A stretch of DNA of 64,000 nucleotides from Oreohelix idahoensis (taxonomy: Eukaryota; Mollusca; Gastropoda; Stylommatophora; Oreohelicidae). Below the pieces are notes generated by a model that saw only the letters and a program-made list of their open reading frames with translations, had not been told where the DNA came from and did no database searches. This document shows positions 11,769 to 22,591 of the stretch, one piece after another. The DNA lies in contig JAMPIV010012453.1 in assembly GCA_024509875.1 (NCBI GenBank), forward strand, positions 62,001-126,000, given 5' to 3'. Each line of letters begins with the position of its first letter. Position 1 is the stretch's first letter. The position numbers and the translations under genes are program-made.

Positions 11769-12127
11769 TCACCTGAGAATAACAAGAAAGAAAAACAGTG
11801 TAAAGAGAATAAGATATGGCAGAAAGGCCTCAGCAAGCCCAACAATAATGACTGAATACATGCACCACACCAGCATTAGCAAGAAATGCCCTGGCGTGCA
11901 CTGAGTAAAAGTCAGTCGTGGAATGTTCATATGGCCAAACATTTCAGGTACAGATGTGTTGCTATGACGACTGCTGCTGCTGCTAGTGTTGCTGACTTCA
12001 TTGTCTGTGTGAGATGATGATTCACTATCACTTGATACATTGTCATGGCGACTGCGGATCAGATCAGCTGAAGTATTATAAGGGATGGTGGCTTTGGGAT
12101 ATATGCTGTCATGAGAATCAGGTTCAA
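11769..12127 (-). CDS. Terminal exon of the RING gene: Ser-rich linker and C-terminal membrane segment
   Basis: The acceptor reads TAATTTACAG ending at 12128. The frame TT|GAA CCT is open for 118 codons to TGA at 11769-11771 with no ATG start, which is why a simple ORF scan misses it. The first 70 residues are hydrophilic (IYPKATIPYNTSADL, a D/E/S/T-rich run and an SSSSS patch). A 35-40 residue strongly hydrophobic stretch follows (FLLMLVWCMYSVIIVGLAEA, then PYLILFTLFFFLVIL) and ends at Arg-stop, so it is a tail anchor or a membrane hairpin. The exon needs one base from its predecessor, and the donor at 16573 supplies exactly one. The grouping with the RING exons is inferred from strand, phase and order. 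Confidence 0.7.
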
Positions 12128-12786
12128 CTGTAAATTAGAACAGCAGATATTTATTACATGAAAAATATATAAATATAATGTAATAAAAAAAGAGCAAACC
12201 CTTCCTTTGCCACAGTTATTCTAAAAGTAAGTGATGTCCTGCCTCCACTCCTCTTTACATGTGCTTTAGAAAATTTCATCAGAAACATTAGTGTAGAAAT
12301 AAACAACACTCTTGTAATAAGATAATCCTAGGGCAAATAAACAATTTGGTATAATGAAGATGAAATCATGCACACAGAAAAATTAATTCTATGTATTATC
12401 CAAAAAAGGTTATGGTCAGAGAAGATGTTGATGGAAATAAAAACTTTGATACCGTATTACAAATGTTTAAAAAACTGATACAATCTTTAAAAAGACAAAA
12501 TATCTGAGGCACCTGGGAATGATATTTAGCAGTTGTAATGAACTGTTACTAAGGCCCATAATGTGTGTAAAGAATAGTAGCACTAACCTACCATGCATGT
12601 CATAAAAAAGCAACTAAAAAAAGGTTGGGCATGGGACTGGCTACCCCATCCTGTAGAATAATAACAGCAACATTCAAAACAGCTAAAAATAAAATAATAG
12701 TAAACATCAACCAATGTTATGACCAAAAATTGACAAAGAAGAATCTGTGAAATAAGAATTTTACAGCGGACTACAAAGTATCATGG

Positions 12787-13060
12787 GAGCCGTGGTAGCA
12801 TAGTGGTTAGTGCACTGGCTTCCTAGCTGAGTGGTCTATGGTTCGATCCCCAGATGAGGTGGGATTTTTTTAGGCCACAAACGGCTCCTGGGTTGACCCA
12901 GCCCCAACTGGGTACCAGAGCAACTTTTGGGAAGGTTAAGGCGATCTGCATGATGCTGACCACATCACCCCTAGTGTGCCGATGGTCAAGAAAATATGGG
13001 CCTAACACCATATTCCCAATATGCCTCAATGGGCGTGTAACGGGATCCTTTACCCCTTAC
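12787..13060 (+). mobile_element. tRNA-derived SINE with 16-bp TSD
   Basis: The repeat ctacaaagtatcatgg at 12771-12786 and 13061-13076 is a perfect 16-bp TSD. The 5' region is tRNA-like, with an A box TAGCATAGTGG at 12796-12806 and a B box GGTTCGATCCC at 12840-12850, the RNA polymerase III internal promoter. A non-tRNA body of about 200 bp follows. It is inserted inside the endonuclease domain of the older LINE, whose protein homology resumes on the other side once one TSD copy is removed. Confidence 0.9.
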
Positions 13061-13865
13061 CTACAAAGTATCATGGACAAAGTGAAGAAAAGACAATTTT
13101 GATGGGTGACCTAAATGCAAAGATAAGAACAGACAACAGTGGCTTTGATGGAAATCATGGGGAAAACACTGATATTGGACAACAAAAATGGGGAACTATT
13201 GACAAACCACCGTGCTTCAAATCAAATGGCTATAAGATTAAGATGAAGCATGTTTCCATGTAAAAGAATACACAAACCAACATGGATATCACTAGATCCC
13301 AAGACAGAAAATCAGATATCATAAACAAGAAGTTTAGATCATCATTACATGATGTAAAAGTATGTAGAGGAGTAAATATGGCATCAGACCACCATCTACT
13401 GTTAGCAAAAATAAAGATGAAACTCAAAAGATATACAAAAATGCATAGCTATAGCCAAAAGTTTAATGTAGGACAGCTAAGAGACATTTATGGTTACAAC
13501 ATCCAACAAATACCAAATGATCCAACAGCTGGAAGATGTACCAAATACTGAAGACCACTGGCAGCAGATCAAAACTATATGGAAGAAGCACCAGGAAAAA
13601 GACAACACCAGCACAAAGCATGGATAAAAACAGAAACCATCAATAAGATAAAAGACAGAAAAAGCAAGAACAGAAGCAAAACCAGAAGTTCAAAGCAAGA
13701 CTCAAGAAGTGTGCACAGAAGCGAACAAAGAGATAAGAAGAAGCATCAAAAGCGACGAGTAAATATATTGAGGAGTTGGCAAGAGAGGCAGAGGAAGCTG
13801 CTGCCAAACAAAATAGGAGAGACCTGCACAACAACACAAAGAAGCTAATGAAATACAAGCAAGCA

Positions 13866-13967
13866 GGTGAGAGGACACCTGTCAGCGTACAGGGAAAATA
13901 TGATACGTAAAATCAGTCTCCTGAGATTTTGCCTCGAGTAATAGCGGGTGTACGTTAAAAAAAGAAA
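13866..13967 (+). mobile_element. Short A-tailed retroposed element (hairpin-tailed SINE), 102 bp
   Basis: It is flanked by acaagcaagca at 13855-13865 and 13968-13978 (11-bp TSD) and ends in an A-rich tail. Its 3' region (CTGAGATTTTGCCTCGAGTA, then ATAGCGGGTGTACG) is shared with the element at 22592-22655. The GAGA...TCTC arms form a small stem-loop. It interrupts the EN-RT linker of the host LINE. It is probably the tail of a longer SINE or LINE; the family is unknown to me. Confidence 0.7.
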
Positions 13968-15273
13968 ACAAGCAAGCAAATGACCTCATCCAAGACAAGA
14001 ATGGAAAATTGTTTAGCAATATACAACAGCAAATGAAGTGGTGGACAGAACATTTTGAGAAACTTCTCAATGGGTCAGGTCCACAAAATCTCCCAGACAT
14101 CCAGCCAGCAGTAGAAGAGCTACAAATCAATTGAGAAAGACCAACTAAAGAACAAATAAAGAAACTCATAAAGCTTTTAATAAATGGAAAAGTGGCTGGT
14201 CCAGATGGCATTCCAGCACAGACCATCAAAGCAGATATTGACACCGCTACAGAGATATACAAATTACTTGGTAAAGTCTGGGAGAAAGAAGAAATACCAG
14301 CAGAATGGATGGAAGGATATCTGGTTAAGTTGCCTAAGAAGGGAAATTTACAACAGCGCACACATTTCAGAGGAATAATGTTACTTTCAGTGCCAGGGAA
14401 ACTATTAAGCAGGATCATCCTTGAGAGATGAACAAGCAGGCTTTAGGCAAAACAGATCAGATAGCCACGTTGATAATACTAGTGGAAGTCTAGAATGTAG
14501 CTCACCTTTTTATATTGGATTTGTAGACTATGAAAAGACATTTGACAGTGTAGACAGAATCACTTTGGAAATTGATAAGGCATTATGGAGTCCCTCTGAA
14601 GATTATTAACTTAATCAAGAAAACTTACGAAGGCACCCTGCAGTATATTATGAAATTGATAAGAATGTTTCATGCTGTGAAAGTGGTCATACAAAGTACT
14701 AACAAGAACCATCAGGACAGCATTGTTCAGAGTCTTGAAATACAATAGTCTAAAATACAGAAAAAGAGTAATATTTTGATAACATAACATTTAGATGAAA
14801 ATATAATCCAGTCAAAAATAATATAAATAGATGGAGAAACAAAAAAGAAAATACACCACATGTGAAGATCACCTCCAATAATAATATCATACAACTGAGA
14901 AGAGGTGGCCAGGACATGGCTGCAGAAGGGAGGTGAGTACTCAAATTCACTTTACAAGGCCAAGAAAAAGATGAGTAGGCAGCAAATTGACCTCAAATCT
15001 TGGAATTGTAAACTGTATGAAGCACATTAAGAATAAAGAAAAGCTGGTTGTATTCGCTGTAGGCAGTCTTAAAGGCTCAGAAAGCATAGAAGGGTTAACA
15101 CAATTTAAAACAGAATTACTGATGTTGTTATCACGAAATAATTAAAAGGTGCAGGGGAAAGACAGGAGATCCCATAAATATGTACTGGGTGATGTACCTG
15201 CTTTAAATAAATGTAAATGGTGATCCTGAATTGCAGGTCTGCATGTATGCCTAATATTAATTTTAAACTCTTT

Positions 15274-16459
15274 GTTTTCGACCAGGCAGAGGCACCAGAG
15301 ACCATATATTCAATATGAGGATCATCATAGAAAAGTGTAGAGAATTCAACGTTGACCTATATACTTGTTTCATTGGTTACACCAAAGCTTTCGACTGTGT
15401 ACAACGTCAGCAGTTATGGACTATTATGGAAAATATGAGATTTCCAAACCACCTTATACAACTCATCGTACTGCTGTACCAAGAACATCAGGCAGCCGTA
15501 AGAATAGATGGAGAAACATCAGAATGGTTTGAAGTACAGAAAGGAGTAAGACAAGACTGTACCCTTTCCCCTTACCTGTTTAACATTTATGCCGAGAATA
15601 TTATGAGAAATGTAAGAGATGACCAAGAACACACAGAATTTGACCCATTTAACATCTACAGGTACCAGATCCCAGAAATCAGATATGCTGACGACACAGT
15701 CCTCCCATCGACCAACCCAGTAGAACTTGAACAATTAATTCTGTCAACCAAAAAGCACAGCGAAGCCCAGAATCTATACCTAAACACCAAGAAGACCAAA
15801 GTATTGACAACGGACAAAGTAAAGATCAAACCAGAAATTGAAATTGATAACGAAGAACTGGAAGGTGTTAATGAATTTGAATATCTAGGATCAATCATCA
15901 ACAGCTCTGGCGATTGTGCAGTAGAAATTAAAAGAAGACTTGCAATTGCCTCACATAAACTAATACAGATGAAAAACCTATGGCAAGGCACAAGCAAAGA
16001 AACAAAGTTACAACTGATCAGAGCATGTATATTCCCAGTAGCAACATACGGCTGCGAGACATTGACACTCAATAAAACAGTTGCAAAAAAGATTACATCA
16101 TTCGAAATGAAATGCTACAGAAGGATGTTGAGAATACCCTGGACAGAAAAAAAGACCAACAGAGAAGTACTGCACTCACTAAATGCTGAGGAAAATTGGC
16201 TCCTAAATACCATCACAGTAAGAAAGCTGAAATTTTTTGGTCATATAAAAAGGCATAATAGTCTGGAAAAATTAGTAATGGAAGGCATGGTCCCTGGAAA
16301 AACGGGAAGGGGACGACCTAGACAACGGTGGATTGAGGACATCACAGAGAGTCTGAACTTGTCTTTGGATGATGCAGGTCGACTTGCCCAGAATCGTGAT
16401 GCGTTCAGAGCAGCTGTAATGGAGACAATGTTCTGGAGAGAATACGTCACATGATGATG
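15274..16459 (+). mobile_element. 5'-truncated RTE-like LINE
   Basis: A candidate 9-bp TSD, aaactcttt, lies at 15265-15273 and 16460-16468. LINE protein homology starts abruptly inside RT and the 3' end is an ATG-repeat tail. It is a different subfamily from the decayed LINE immediately upstream. Confidence 0.7.
15277..16454 (+). pseudogene. Truncated LINE reverse transcriptase, open frame of about 390 codons
   Basis: The frame is open from the truncation point (FRPGRGTRDHIFNMR) through the first in-frame ATG at 15315 to TGA. RT motifs are CFIGYTKAFDCV, VRQDCTLSPYLFNI and IRYADDTVL, so the catalytic aspartates are kept; the usual GC after VRQ is DC. The C-terminal region has TYGCETLTLNK, FFGHIKRH and GRGRPRQRWIEDI, typical of RTE-like elements. 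The endonuclease is lost by truncation. No internal stop. Confidence 0.8.
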
Positions 16460-16572
16460 AAACTCTTTTCTTTGTTAGTGGTCATTGTTTTGTGTCATAC
16501 TGCATGTTTACAGCCATAAATACAGATATATGATACACATCTACAAGGCTGTTGACTTTAATGATTTCTTAC

Positions 16573-16765
16573 TATCTTCAGTGGACTCGGATACTCTTTT
16601 CATAACCGCCTCGCAGTACTGGTCCATAGGCCGTATACGCACTGTGAATTCCTCTTGTAGGTAATACCTAGAGTTAGAGGCTTTTACTTCATCCGAATCT
16701 ACATCTGATACTGAGTCCGTTTGTGTGCAGATGGAGCGAAGAGTCATTAAGGAAGAGGAAGCTAA
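16573..16765 (-). CDS. Internal exon of the RING gene: acidic/polar region
   Basis: The donor GATA|GTAAGAAA at 16573/16572 is near-consensus; the acceptor is the AG at 16766-16767 (TTTTCAATTAG). The exon is open in the frame LASSSLMTLRSICTQTD, continuing with a D/S/E-rich patch, EEFTVRIRPMDQYCEAVMKR and VSESTED. It ends with one base over a codon, which matches the two-base start of the terminal exon at 12127. If unspliced, the frame would stop at 16541. There is no hit to a named domain; the polar and helical character suits a linker or coiled-coil edge before the membrane segment. The acceptor choice (16765 or 16761) is uncertain. Confidence 0.55.
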
Positions 16766-17175
16766 CTAATTGAAAATGAGATCAAACAGTAAATTTATTA
16801 TGTTAAATTTAAAAAAAAAAATTTTTTGTGTCACTTTGGATTAGAAAAGGCCATTTGGAAATAATATGGTATGGAATAATAACAGTAACTGCAATGAAAC
16901 TTGATACTAGTTATCAAATATGTATTGATAAGGATAATTGCATTAAACAAGTCAACTTTAAAATATGAAATAAGGATAAATGCAAAAAAAATATATATAT
17001 ATATACACACAATATGAGATCAAAGTATTCATCAAGAATATAAGTTATATTTGTTTTTTAATCCTTTTCTATAGTTTTTGTTTTGTTGTCCTGAGGAAGT
17101 CTTTGCTGGCTAACATGTCAGTGGTTTTGTGTTCATGATTCTGTAAAACTGCTTGCTAATATTGTTATGTTACAT

Positions 17176-17445
17176 TTGTCATGTCATTTATGGTGTGAGC
17201 CATATATATGACATAAAATATTGAGTAATGTTCATAATATATGATGTAGACCATAAATGTGATCAAATATAGAGTAATTATTGTCATATATGATGTAGAC
17301 CATAATGTGGTCAAATATAGAGTAATATTTATTATACGTGATGTGAACCATAAATGTGATAAAATATAGAGTAATGTTTGTCAAATATGATGAAGACCAT
17401 AAATGTGATCAAATATAGAGTAACACTTGTCATGTATGATTTGAA
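17176..17445. repeat. Degenerate minisatellite, about five units of roughly 50-57 bp
   Basis: The repeating core is tatgatgtagaccataaat followed by gtgatcaaatatagagtaat, with small indels between copies. The same ancestral monomer recurs, shorter, at 20069-20322 and as worn copies at about 19595-19679. Confidence 0.8.
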
Positions 17446-18027
17446 TAATCAGATCAGATAAGCTGCCATCATTATACTGAAGGTCGGCCACAACTGATCA
17501 ACATTGTCTGCCTGGTACACTCTGATAGGTGATTTCTTGTAAATCTCTTGATACTATTGTCACACTTGAAGCATTGCGATCTCCTAGCCATTACTTTTCC
17601 TTCTGCTATGATTTTCAGCAATGTGTTAAATCTTTGTGTGTGTGTCCTAAATGTCTTTTCAAATTGTTATCTCTTTCATTATTTCTCTTTTCATACTGAG
17701 CTTATCCTTTATTTTCATGTCTTTCTATGAGTTGCTTCCTGCTCTTCTCTACATCCACATTTCAAGTGTCAGAATTATTTCTTCTGATTCCTGTTTCACA
17801 TTAACCATCATGTACTATTATATGTCCAAGATGTGAGAAACATTTGACTTGGTCTAGTATCTTCCCAGTTATCCTTACTTTTAAAGTTAACAGCTTATGT
17901 ATTTTATTAATTATTATTGTTGTTTTTTTTTTGTATTCTCAATTTTAATGCCCAATCCACATTCATGACTTCTGTCATTTCATTATTTCTACATTTCTTC
18001 ATTTTCTGTGTATATATACGGTTGTTT
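17446..18027. other. Non-coding stretch within the inferred RING-gene intron
   Basis: T-rich and low complexity. Small ORFs near 17548 and 17651 are hydrophobic only because of poly-T codons. Confidence 0.35.
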
Positions 18028-18040
18028 ATTGATATGCACT

Positions 18041-18423
18041 ACCTTCCTAAGAAAAATTCTCCGAACCTTTTGGCCGAATACCATCACCAACCAAGATCTG
18101 CTTACTCTGAGCAAGCAAGAGGACATGCACACTATCATAGCTGGCAGATGCTCGAGTTGGGTTGGCCATGTCCTCAGAAGAGACCCGATGCCATTACAAG
18201 AACAGCTATGCTATGGACCTCTGAAGGAAAACGACAGAGAGGCCGACCAAAAACAACTTGGCGGAGGACTGTGGAGGCTGAGATGCAAAAAATGAACCAG
18301 AGTTGGGGCACTGTACGAAGGATGGCCACCGACCGAGCAAAGTGGAATAAATTTGTTGCTGCCCTACAAGAAATGCTGACTGCTTTGACGGTCTGTGGCT
18401 AAGGATCAAAGAAGAAGAAGAAG
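18041..18423 (+). mobile_element. 5'-truncated fragment of the 49.8-kb-type LINE (3' 383 bp)
   Basis: The TSD attgatatgcact lies at 18028-18040 and 18424-18436 (13 bp). The insert matches the last about 380 bp of the LINE at 49843-53200 (KTTWRRTVEAEMQ, MNQSWGTVRRMATDRAKW) and ends in GATCAAAG plus an AAG-repeat tail. Frame is preserved only in part. Confidence 0.85.
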
Positions 18424-18436
18424 ATTGATATGCACT

Positions 18437-19590
18437 GATGTTTATCTTGGTACTTATTTTATCTGTGAAACATTTTTCTGCAGTGTTAAATAGGCAGGGG
18501 GACAATACACATCCTTATCTAAGTAATTCTTGCCGGATCTTACTGTCGCAGATTATTCTCAGTTTAGGTTACCAAGTAGTCTGCTGTCTTTCCCATCAAG
18601 ACATATTTCTTTAAGTCATTCAGTTAGTTTTTCATGATAGATTCTATCAAAAGTCTTTTTTTTTTAAATGGTCCATGAAGTTTTTGGACCTGTTAACAAA
18701 TTTTCTTCTAGTATTGTTATACAAAACATTGCTTCTAATGTTCTGCTTCTCTGTTAAAAATCAAACCATTCTTCACTAACTGTGTCATCTGTTTCATTGT
18801 TTTATTCTCATATATCTTTCTCATGAAATAAGATTTCCCTAGTTTTGTCCTCGACACAGTCTTCTCCTCATACAAGCTTTTTCTTATTTAGCATTTTGTA
18901 AACATTCCGTCATGCATATTTCTCCCGTGGTGATTGTCACAGCATTATTTTGAAGTGCATCTTATGTATTGTGGTCGACAAAAGATCACTCTGAAAGGTC
19001 GAGGTTAGCCGAACTGGTGGGTCATGTGACTACCGGAAGTAGGGGGAAAAAGGCGCAAAATTGGATAGTGAGAAACTAGCATTTGTCCAGGGAGGACGTA
19101 TATTTATCCCTTGTGCCAGCGAGATCGCTGTGTGGTTGATATTGTCCACTGTATGCCATATTTTTGGACCTTGGAGATAATTACGTTGTAATTCTAGAGC
19201 AGTGTAGGGTCTAGTTCGAATTATCTACAGGCTGTAGTTTGATAAAAGATTGATGATTTTTGAGTGTGTCATTTTCATAGTTTGCCACTCAGGTGAGCGA
19301 TATTCATTGCAGTGATTTTGTATAATTCGTACCTTCATGTAGGAAGGTGATAGTCTAAGCTGCTAAGGCATGTTTTCAGGGGTTTTCATATTAATGTATC
19401 TGATGCGTTTGATGGCTGTGTGAGGCCTTATTGTGTGTGTAAAGTAATAAAGGGAAGTACCTGTTGAAGGTGTTCATTTCTTATGTCAGCCATTGTTGTG
19501 TGGTATACTCTTGGAAGAACGAGCCTTTATTTGCTATTATAAATCCACACTGCAGTGGTGTAACCAGTGGAGTGTTCTCCACGGTAAGTG
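18437..19590. other. Non-coding stretch, possible promoter-like segment
   Basis: AT-rich to about 18950, then a more balanced segment (19000-19460) with TATA-like sequence near 19099, a CAG|GTGAGC donor match near 19292 and AATAAA near 19446. It resembles a solo LTR or a non-coding first exon, but ends and TSD are not evident. Confidence 0.3.
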
Positions 19591-19679
19591 GTTTCTGACA
19601 GTGATAATGACCATATCTGTGACCAAATACTGAGTAAAATTTATAATATTTGATGTGGACTGTCTCTGTGACAAATATA

Positions 19680-20066
19680 AAGCGTGATTGAAAAGTCACT
19701 TCCTACTTTTTAAATGTTTATATCTTCAGCTGTATCCAATGGAAATGCATGAAGCAAATGTCAAAACAATTAGCAATAACTTCCATTTGACAAATAAGTT
19801 ATATTTTTTAAATTTGTATTTCCTGAAACAAAATTCAATAAAATAAAATCTAAAATGGCCAATAAACTGATGTTACATGAGACAGCAAAATTTCTGCCCA
19901 CTAGAAAATCACATGTTGAACAAACTGGATCTCATGCTGAGTTGAATGTTAATGTGACATAACATTTGATGTAGTAAAATGGCAGTTTATTGTTTCATAA
20001 ACATTAGTTGGATAGGAGTGAAGAAATAACAATTTAAAAATAGGAAGTGACCTTTCTATCACCCTG
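19680..20066. mobile_element. Mariner-like MITE, 387 bp, TA target site
   Basis: The left end (GTGATTGAAAAGTCACTTCC) and the reverse complement of the right end (GTGATAGAAAGGTCACTTCC) form imperfect terminal inverted repeats of about 30 bp, flanked by TA at 19678-19679 and 20067-20068. No transposase ORF. It sits inside the minisatellite: worn repeat copies lie on its left and the regular 41-bp array starts just to its right. Confidence 0.75.
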
Positions 20067-20068
20067 TA

Positions 20069-20322
20069 GTATAGTCATTGTTACATAGGCCTATGTGGAC
20101 TATTACAGAGTAGTATAGTCATTGTTACATATGATGTGGACTATTACAGAGTAGTATAGTCATTGTTACATATGATGTGGACTATTACAGAGTAGTATAG
20201 TCATTGTTACATATGATGTGGACTATTACAGAGTAGTATAGTCATTGTTACATATGATGTGGACTATTACAGAGTAGTATAGTCATTGTTACATATGATG
20301 TGGACTATTACAGAGTAGTATA
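20069..20322. repeat. 41-bp minisatellite, about six copies
   Basis: The unit is agtatagtcattgttacata plus tgatgtggactattacagagt. Copies 2-6 are essentially identical; the first has a variant ggcctatgtgg. The near-identity points to recent amplification compared with the related array at 17176-17445. Confidence 0.9.
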
Positions 20323-20432
20323 AGACTGTGTAGTGCTAAATCCACTGGTCTAATAGCAACAGAACATGCCTATCATGTCTACTCCAGAGGACAGTTTCCT
20401 CATGCAAGAAGCAAGACTTACTCCCATGCAGT

Positions 20433-20513
20433 TTAACTCTTAAAGGACATGGTAGTTTTTCCATGTTCGACACACCATCCCTGAGTACTGGCCTCCAGTC
20501 CTTTAAGAGTTAA
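20433..20513. mobile_element. 81-bp TTAA-flanked miniature inverted-repeat element
   Basis: TTAACTCTTAAAGGAC at 20433-20448 is the perfect reverse complement of 20498-20513. TTAA at both outer edges is the target signature of piggyBac-type transposons. Only 49 bp lie between the arms, so it is a non-autonomous miniature, or alternatively a hairpin. Confidence 0.6.
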
Positions 20514-21185
20514 GGAGACTGTATCTAAAGGCCTGTGTTATGAACCTAACAGTCCATAAAAAAGACTGAACATCCTGATGTTGTCCATACCTCATATCAT
20601 GGTATATAATTACAAACTGATTTTATCACATCACATGAGTTGTACATTTTGGTATTGAACTTCCTTTATATAAAAAAAAATGATCATCAACTCTCCAGCT
20701 GAATAAACTAGACTAAATTCAACAGCAAAAATATACTTAAAACAACACCTTATATATAATCATTAAATATGAACGTATGCTCTCAGATATGAAATAATAC
20801 TAGTCATCTGAAAAAAATGATAACAATACTGCGTTGCATGGCAAAAATTGTAAAAGTTACATGTTTGAGGTACAATATAATGACCAAGGTAGTCTAAAAC
20901 TGGCAAGGATGATCTGCTGAAGTCCAGGTCCTCTCAATATCCAGGTCAACAATACCTCCTTGGTCACACAAGACAAATAGGAAACATTTAGAGACGATGG
21001 TAGGATGAACAGAGAAGTAAACTGTTAATAATAGGCTAATTCAGTAACGTACTAAATGACTCCACATCTTAATCGCCCACACATATAGATGGAGATTAAG
21101 TAACAGCTAATAAGTAGTTTATACATACAAACTCTTTGCTATCAGCATCAAACGTCACAGTCTCAAATACAGGAGAGGAATATAA
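20514..21185. other. Inferred RING-gene intron sequence; weak exon candidates only
   Basis: On the minus strand, an AACAG acceptor near 21028 followed by a short open frame, and a 33-bp segment (21136-21168) with good splice signals in phase 0, could be internal exons of the RING gene. Neither encodes a recognisable B-box, so they are not called. Confidence 0.25.
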
Positions 21186-21187
21186 AC

Positions 21188-21328
21188 AACGTGCAAGATG
21201 AGATGTCTGAGCAAATGTGCAAGATGAGATATCTGAGCAAATGTGCAAAATGAGATGCCTTAACAAATATTTCAATATAAGATGTCTGAGCAAATGTGCA
21301 AGATGAGATGTCTGAGCAAATGTGCAGA
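21188..21328. repeat. 26-bp tandem repeat, about five copies
   Basis: The unit is gtgcaagatgagatgtctga plus gcaaat. The third and fourth copies are diverged and interrupted. It lies just upstream of a LINE C-terminal fragment. Confidence 0.75.
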
Positions 21329-21394
21329 TATCAATATAAAAGATTAAAGGGGATATGAAGTCATTAGGAAGGTGGGAACAAAACCATGTATCAG

Positions 21395-22110
21395 CTATGC
21401 AGAAAATAAAATGATTTGGACACCTCATCAGAATGCTGCCAAATCAGGTACCATCATAAGCCCTCAACAGCAGTAGATCAGGCTGCAGGACAAGGGGTCA
21501 GCAGAGAGGAAGATGGACAGAAATGTTAGAGAAATCCTGAAAGAATATGGTGTGATGCTGGATAATAATAATAATAATAATAGCCCCTTCAGTCATTACT
21601 GACTATAGGAATGCACCCCTGAGGTGACAGCTCTCAGCTACTTATTTTCCTGTTGTTCCTTTTGACGTTTTCTCCTCTCTTCTGCTTGTTGTGTGAGTTT
21701 CTTTTCGCTCAATCTGAGGTGGTGCCGTAGATAGCATCACCACTTGGTGTGATCGGCAGCTTCATCCTCCCAGGTTGCTTGATTTATGTCCAGTGCCCTC
21801 ATGTCTCATGCACACATCTTTGAATCTCAGCTGCGGTCGCCCAACTGTTCTTTTGCCATCTGCCAGTTGTCCATAGAAGATACCTTTCGGGATGCAACCA
21901 TCTTCTATGCAGCTGACATGGCGCGCAGTCTGCGCTTTCTAAGCAGTGTATATATGCTTTAAAGGCCAGCACGTGACAACACCTCACTTTATATCTCACT
22001 TTATCTTTCCACGAAATGCTGAGGATGTGGAGTAGACACCGTGATGCTGGATAAAACAACCCAAAAATATAAATGGTTTGTTCCCGGGACACTTAACAAC
22101 ACAGGTGGAC
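21395..22110 (+). mobile_element. Worn LINE C-terminal fragment, interrupted by another LINE
   Basis: Before (21395-21551) and after (22055-about 22110) the minus-strand insertion, broken frames give LINE C-terminal signatures (KMIWTPHQ-type GHLIRM match, RGQQRGRWTEM, EYGVMLDK). The two parts become continuous when the insertion and one TSD copy are removed. Confidence 0.5.
21566..22040 (-). mobile_element. 5'-truncated LINE fragment with 14-bp TSD
   Basis: gtgatgctggataa flanks it at 21552-21565 and 22041-22054. On the minus strand it encodes, in two frames, the C-terminus of a LINE RT (HILSISWKDKV, RKRRLRW-type GHV box, GRPQLRFKDVCMRDM, INQATWEDEA) and ends in a TTA-repeat tail at about 21566-21580. 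It lies in the inferred RING-gene intron, in sense orientation. Confidence 0.8.
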
Positions 22111-22135
22111 AGAAAAGGTAAGCTCAGAGACTCAC

Positions 22136-22319
22136 TATTTTACATTCTCGCTTCCAAAGTTCTACCATATGTCTGAGGACAATACAAGTGCATATTCTGT
22201 CAGTGAGCACTGGTTTGGCAGGAAAAGGGTGTCGGCATGTTGGACATGACAGGCTCAGTCTGCGGACATGGACATCAACATTATCCTCTCGTGCAATTTC
22301 TCCAAGTCTTTTCAAGCAC
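22136..22319 (-). CDS. RING gene exon: second half of the C3HC4 finger
   Basis: The acceptor AAATCAAG ends at 22320 and the donor AAAATA|GTGAGT is at 22136/22135. The exon starts with the third base of a codon and ends in phase 0, encoding 61 residues beginning CLKRLGEIAREDN. It supplies the fifth zinc ligand (the first Cys), then 23 residues, then CPTCRHPF with the last two ligands, followed by an amphipathic stretch (ICTCIVLRHMVELWKREC). Joined to the exon at 24122-24225 it completes C-x2-C-x11-C-x-H-x2-C-x2-C-x23-C-x2-C. The long spacing before the last CxxC is close to that of TRIM13/TRIM59. RING proteins act as E3 ubiquitin ligases by binding E2 enzymes; the specific substrate is unknown. 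Confidence 0.8.
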
Positions 22320-22591
22320 CTTGATTTCAAACAAATGAATTAACTTGATTACTACATCAATTAATGCTAATCTAGTTTGAAAATAATAAATATGAGTCAG
22401 ATGAGGAGAAAGACTGTTAAACGTTAGAAAGTGATCAGATATCTGACATTAACTAACGTTTGTACCGGTACTACAGAAACTGTTCAGGCATCTGATATCA
22501 ATTACATTAGTAAATTACATATCCAAATGGTAAGGTGAGTGGGGATATTTCTTTAAACCATAAGATTATTCAATGGAATAACCTCTCCTGT

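Larger units (their letters stand above)
12650..14645 (+). mobile_element. Decayed RTE-like LINE (endonuclease and start of RT)
   Basis: Homology to LINE endonuclease-RT proteins runs in broken frames: a YAP-region match near 12700-12720, EFYSGLQ...VKKR straddling the SINE, ILMGDLNAKI (about 13098-13127), SDHHLLLAKI (about 13385), an EN-RT linker (AREAEEAAAKQNRRDL, about 13779-13830), then GKVAGPDGIPAQTIKA, PAEWMEGYLVKLPKKGN, LSVPGKLLSRII (14187-14420), EQAGFRQ and GFVDYEKTFDSVDR (to about 14640). Stops and frameshifts are frequent. It was later hit by two SINEs. Sequence from 14645 to 15273 may be its eroded 3' part, but only faint matches remain. Confidence 0.75.
12128..16572 (-). other. 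Inferred intron of the RING gene, filled with LINEs and SINEs
   Basis: This is bounded by a strong minus-strand donor (A|GTAAGA at 16573/16572) and the acceptor at 12128. All recognisable content is transposon-derived: the decayed LINE, the tRNA-SINE, the short SINE and a second LINE, all on the plus strand and so antisense to the host gene. Confidence 0.5.

Noticed and set aside
20887..21028. Possible B-box exon of the RING gene on the minus strand (AACAG acceptor; CFLFVLCDQGGIVDLDIERT)
   Set aside because: The protein-like frame needs a different phase from the preceding exon's end, and the Cys/His spacing does not make a B-box. The in-phase frame shows no domain.
21136..21168. 33-bp micro-exon candidate (TVTFDADSKEF) in phase 0 with good splice signals
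   Set aside because: Too short to support by content; signals alone arise often by chance in 10 kb of intron.
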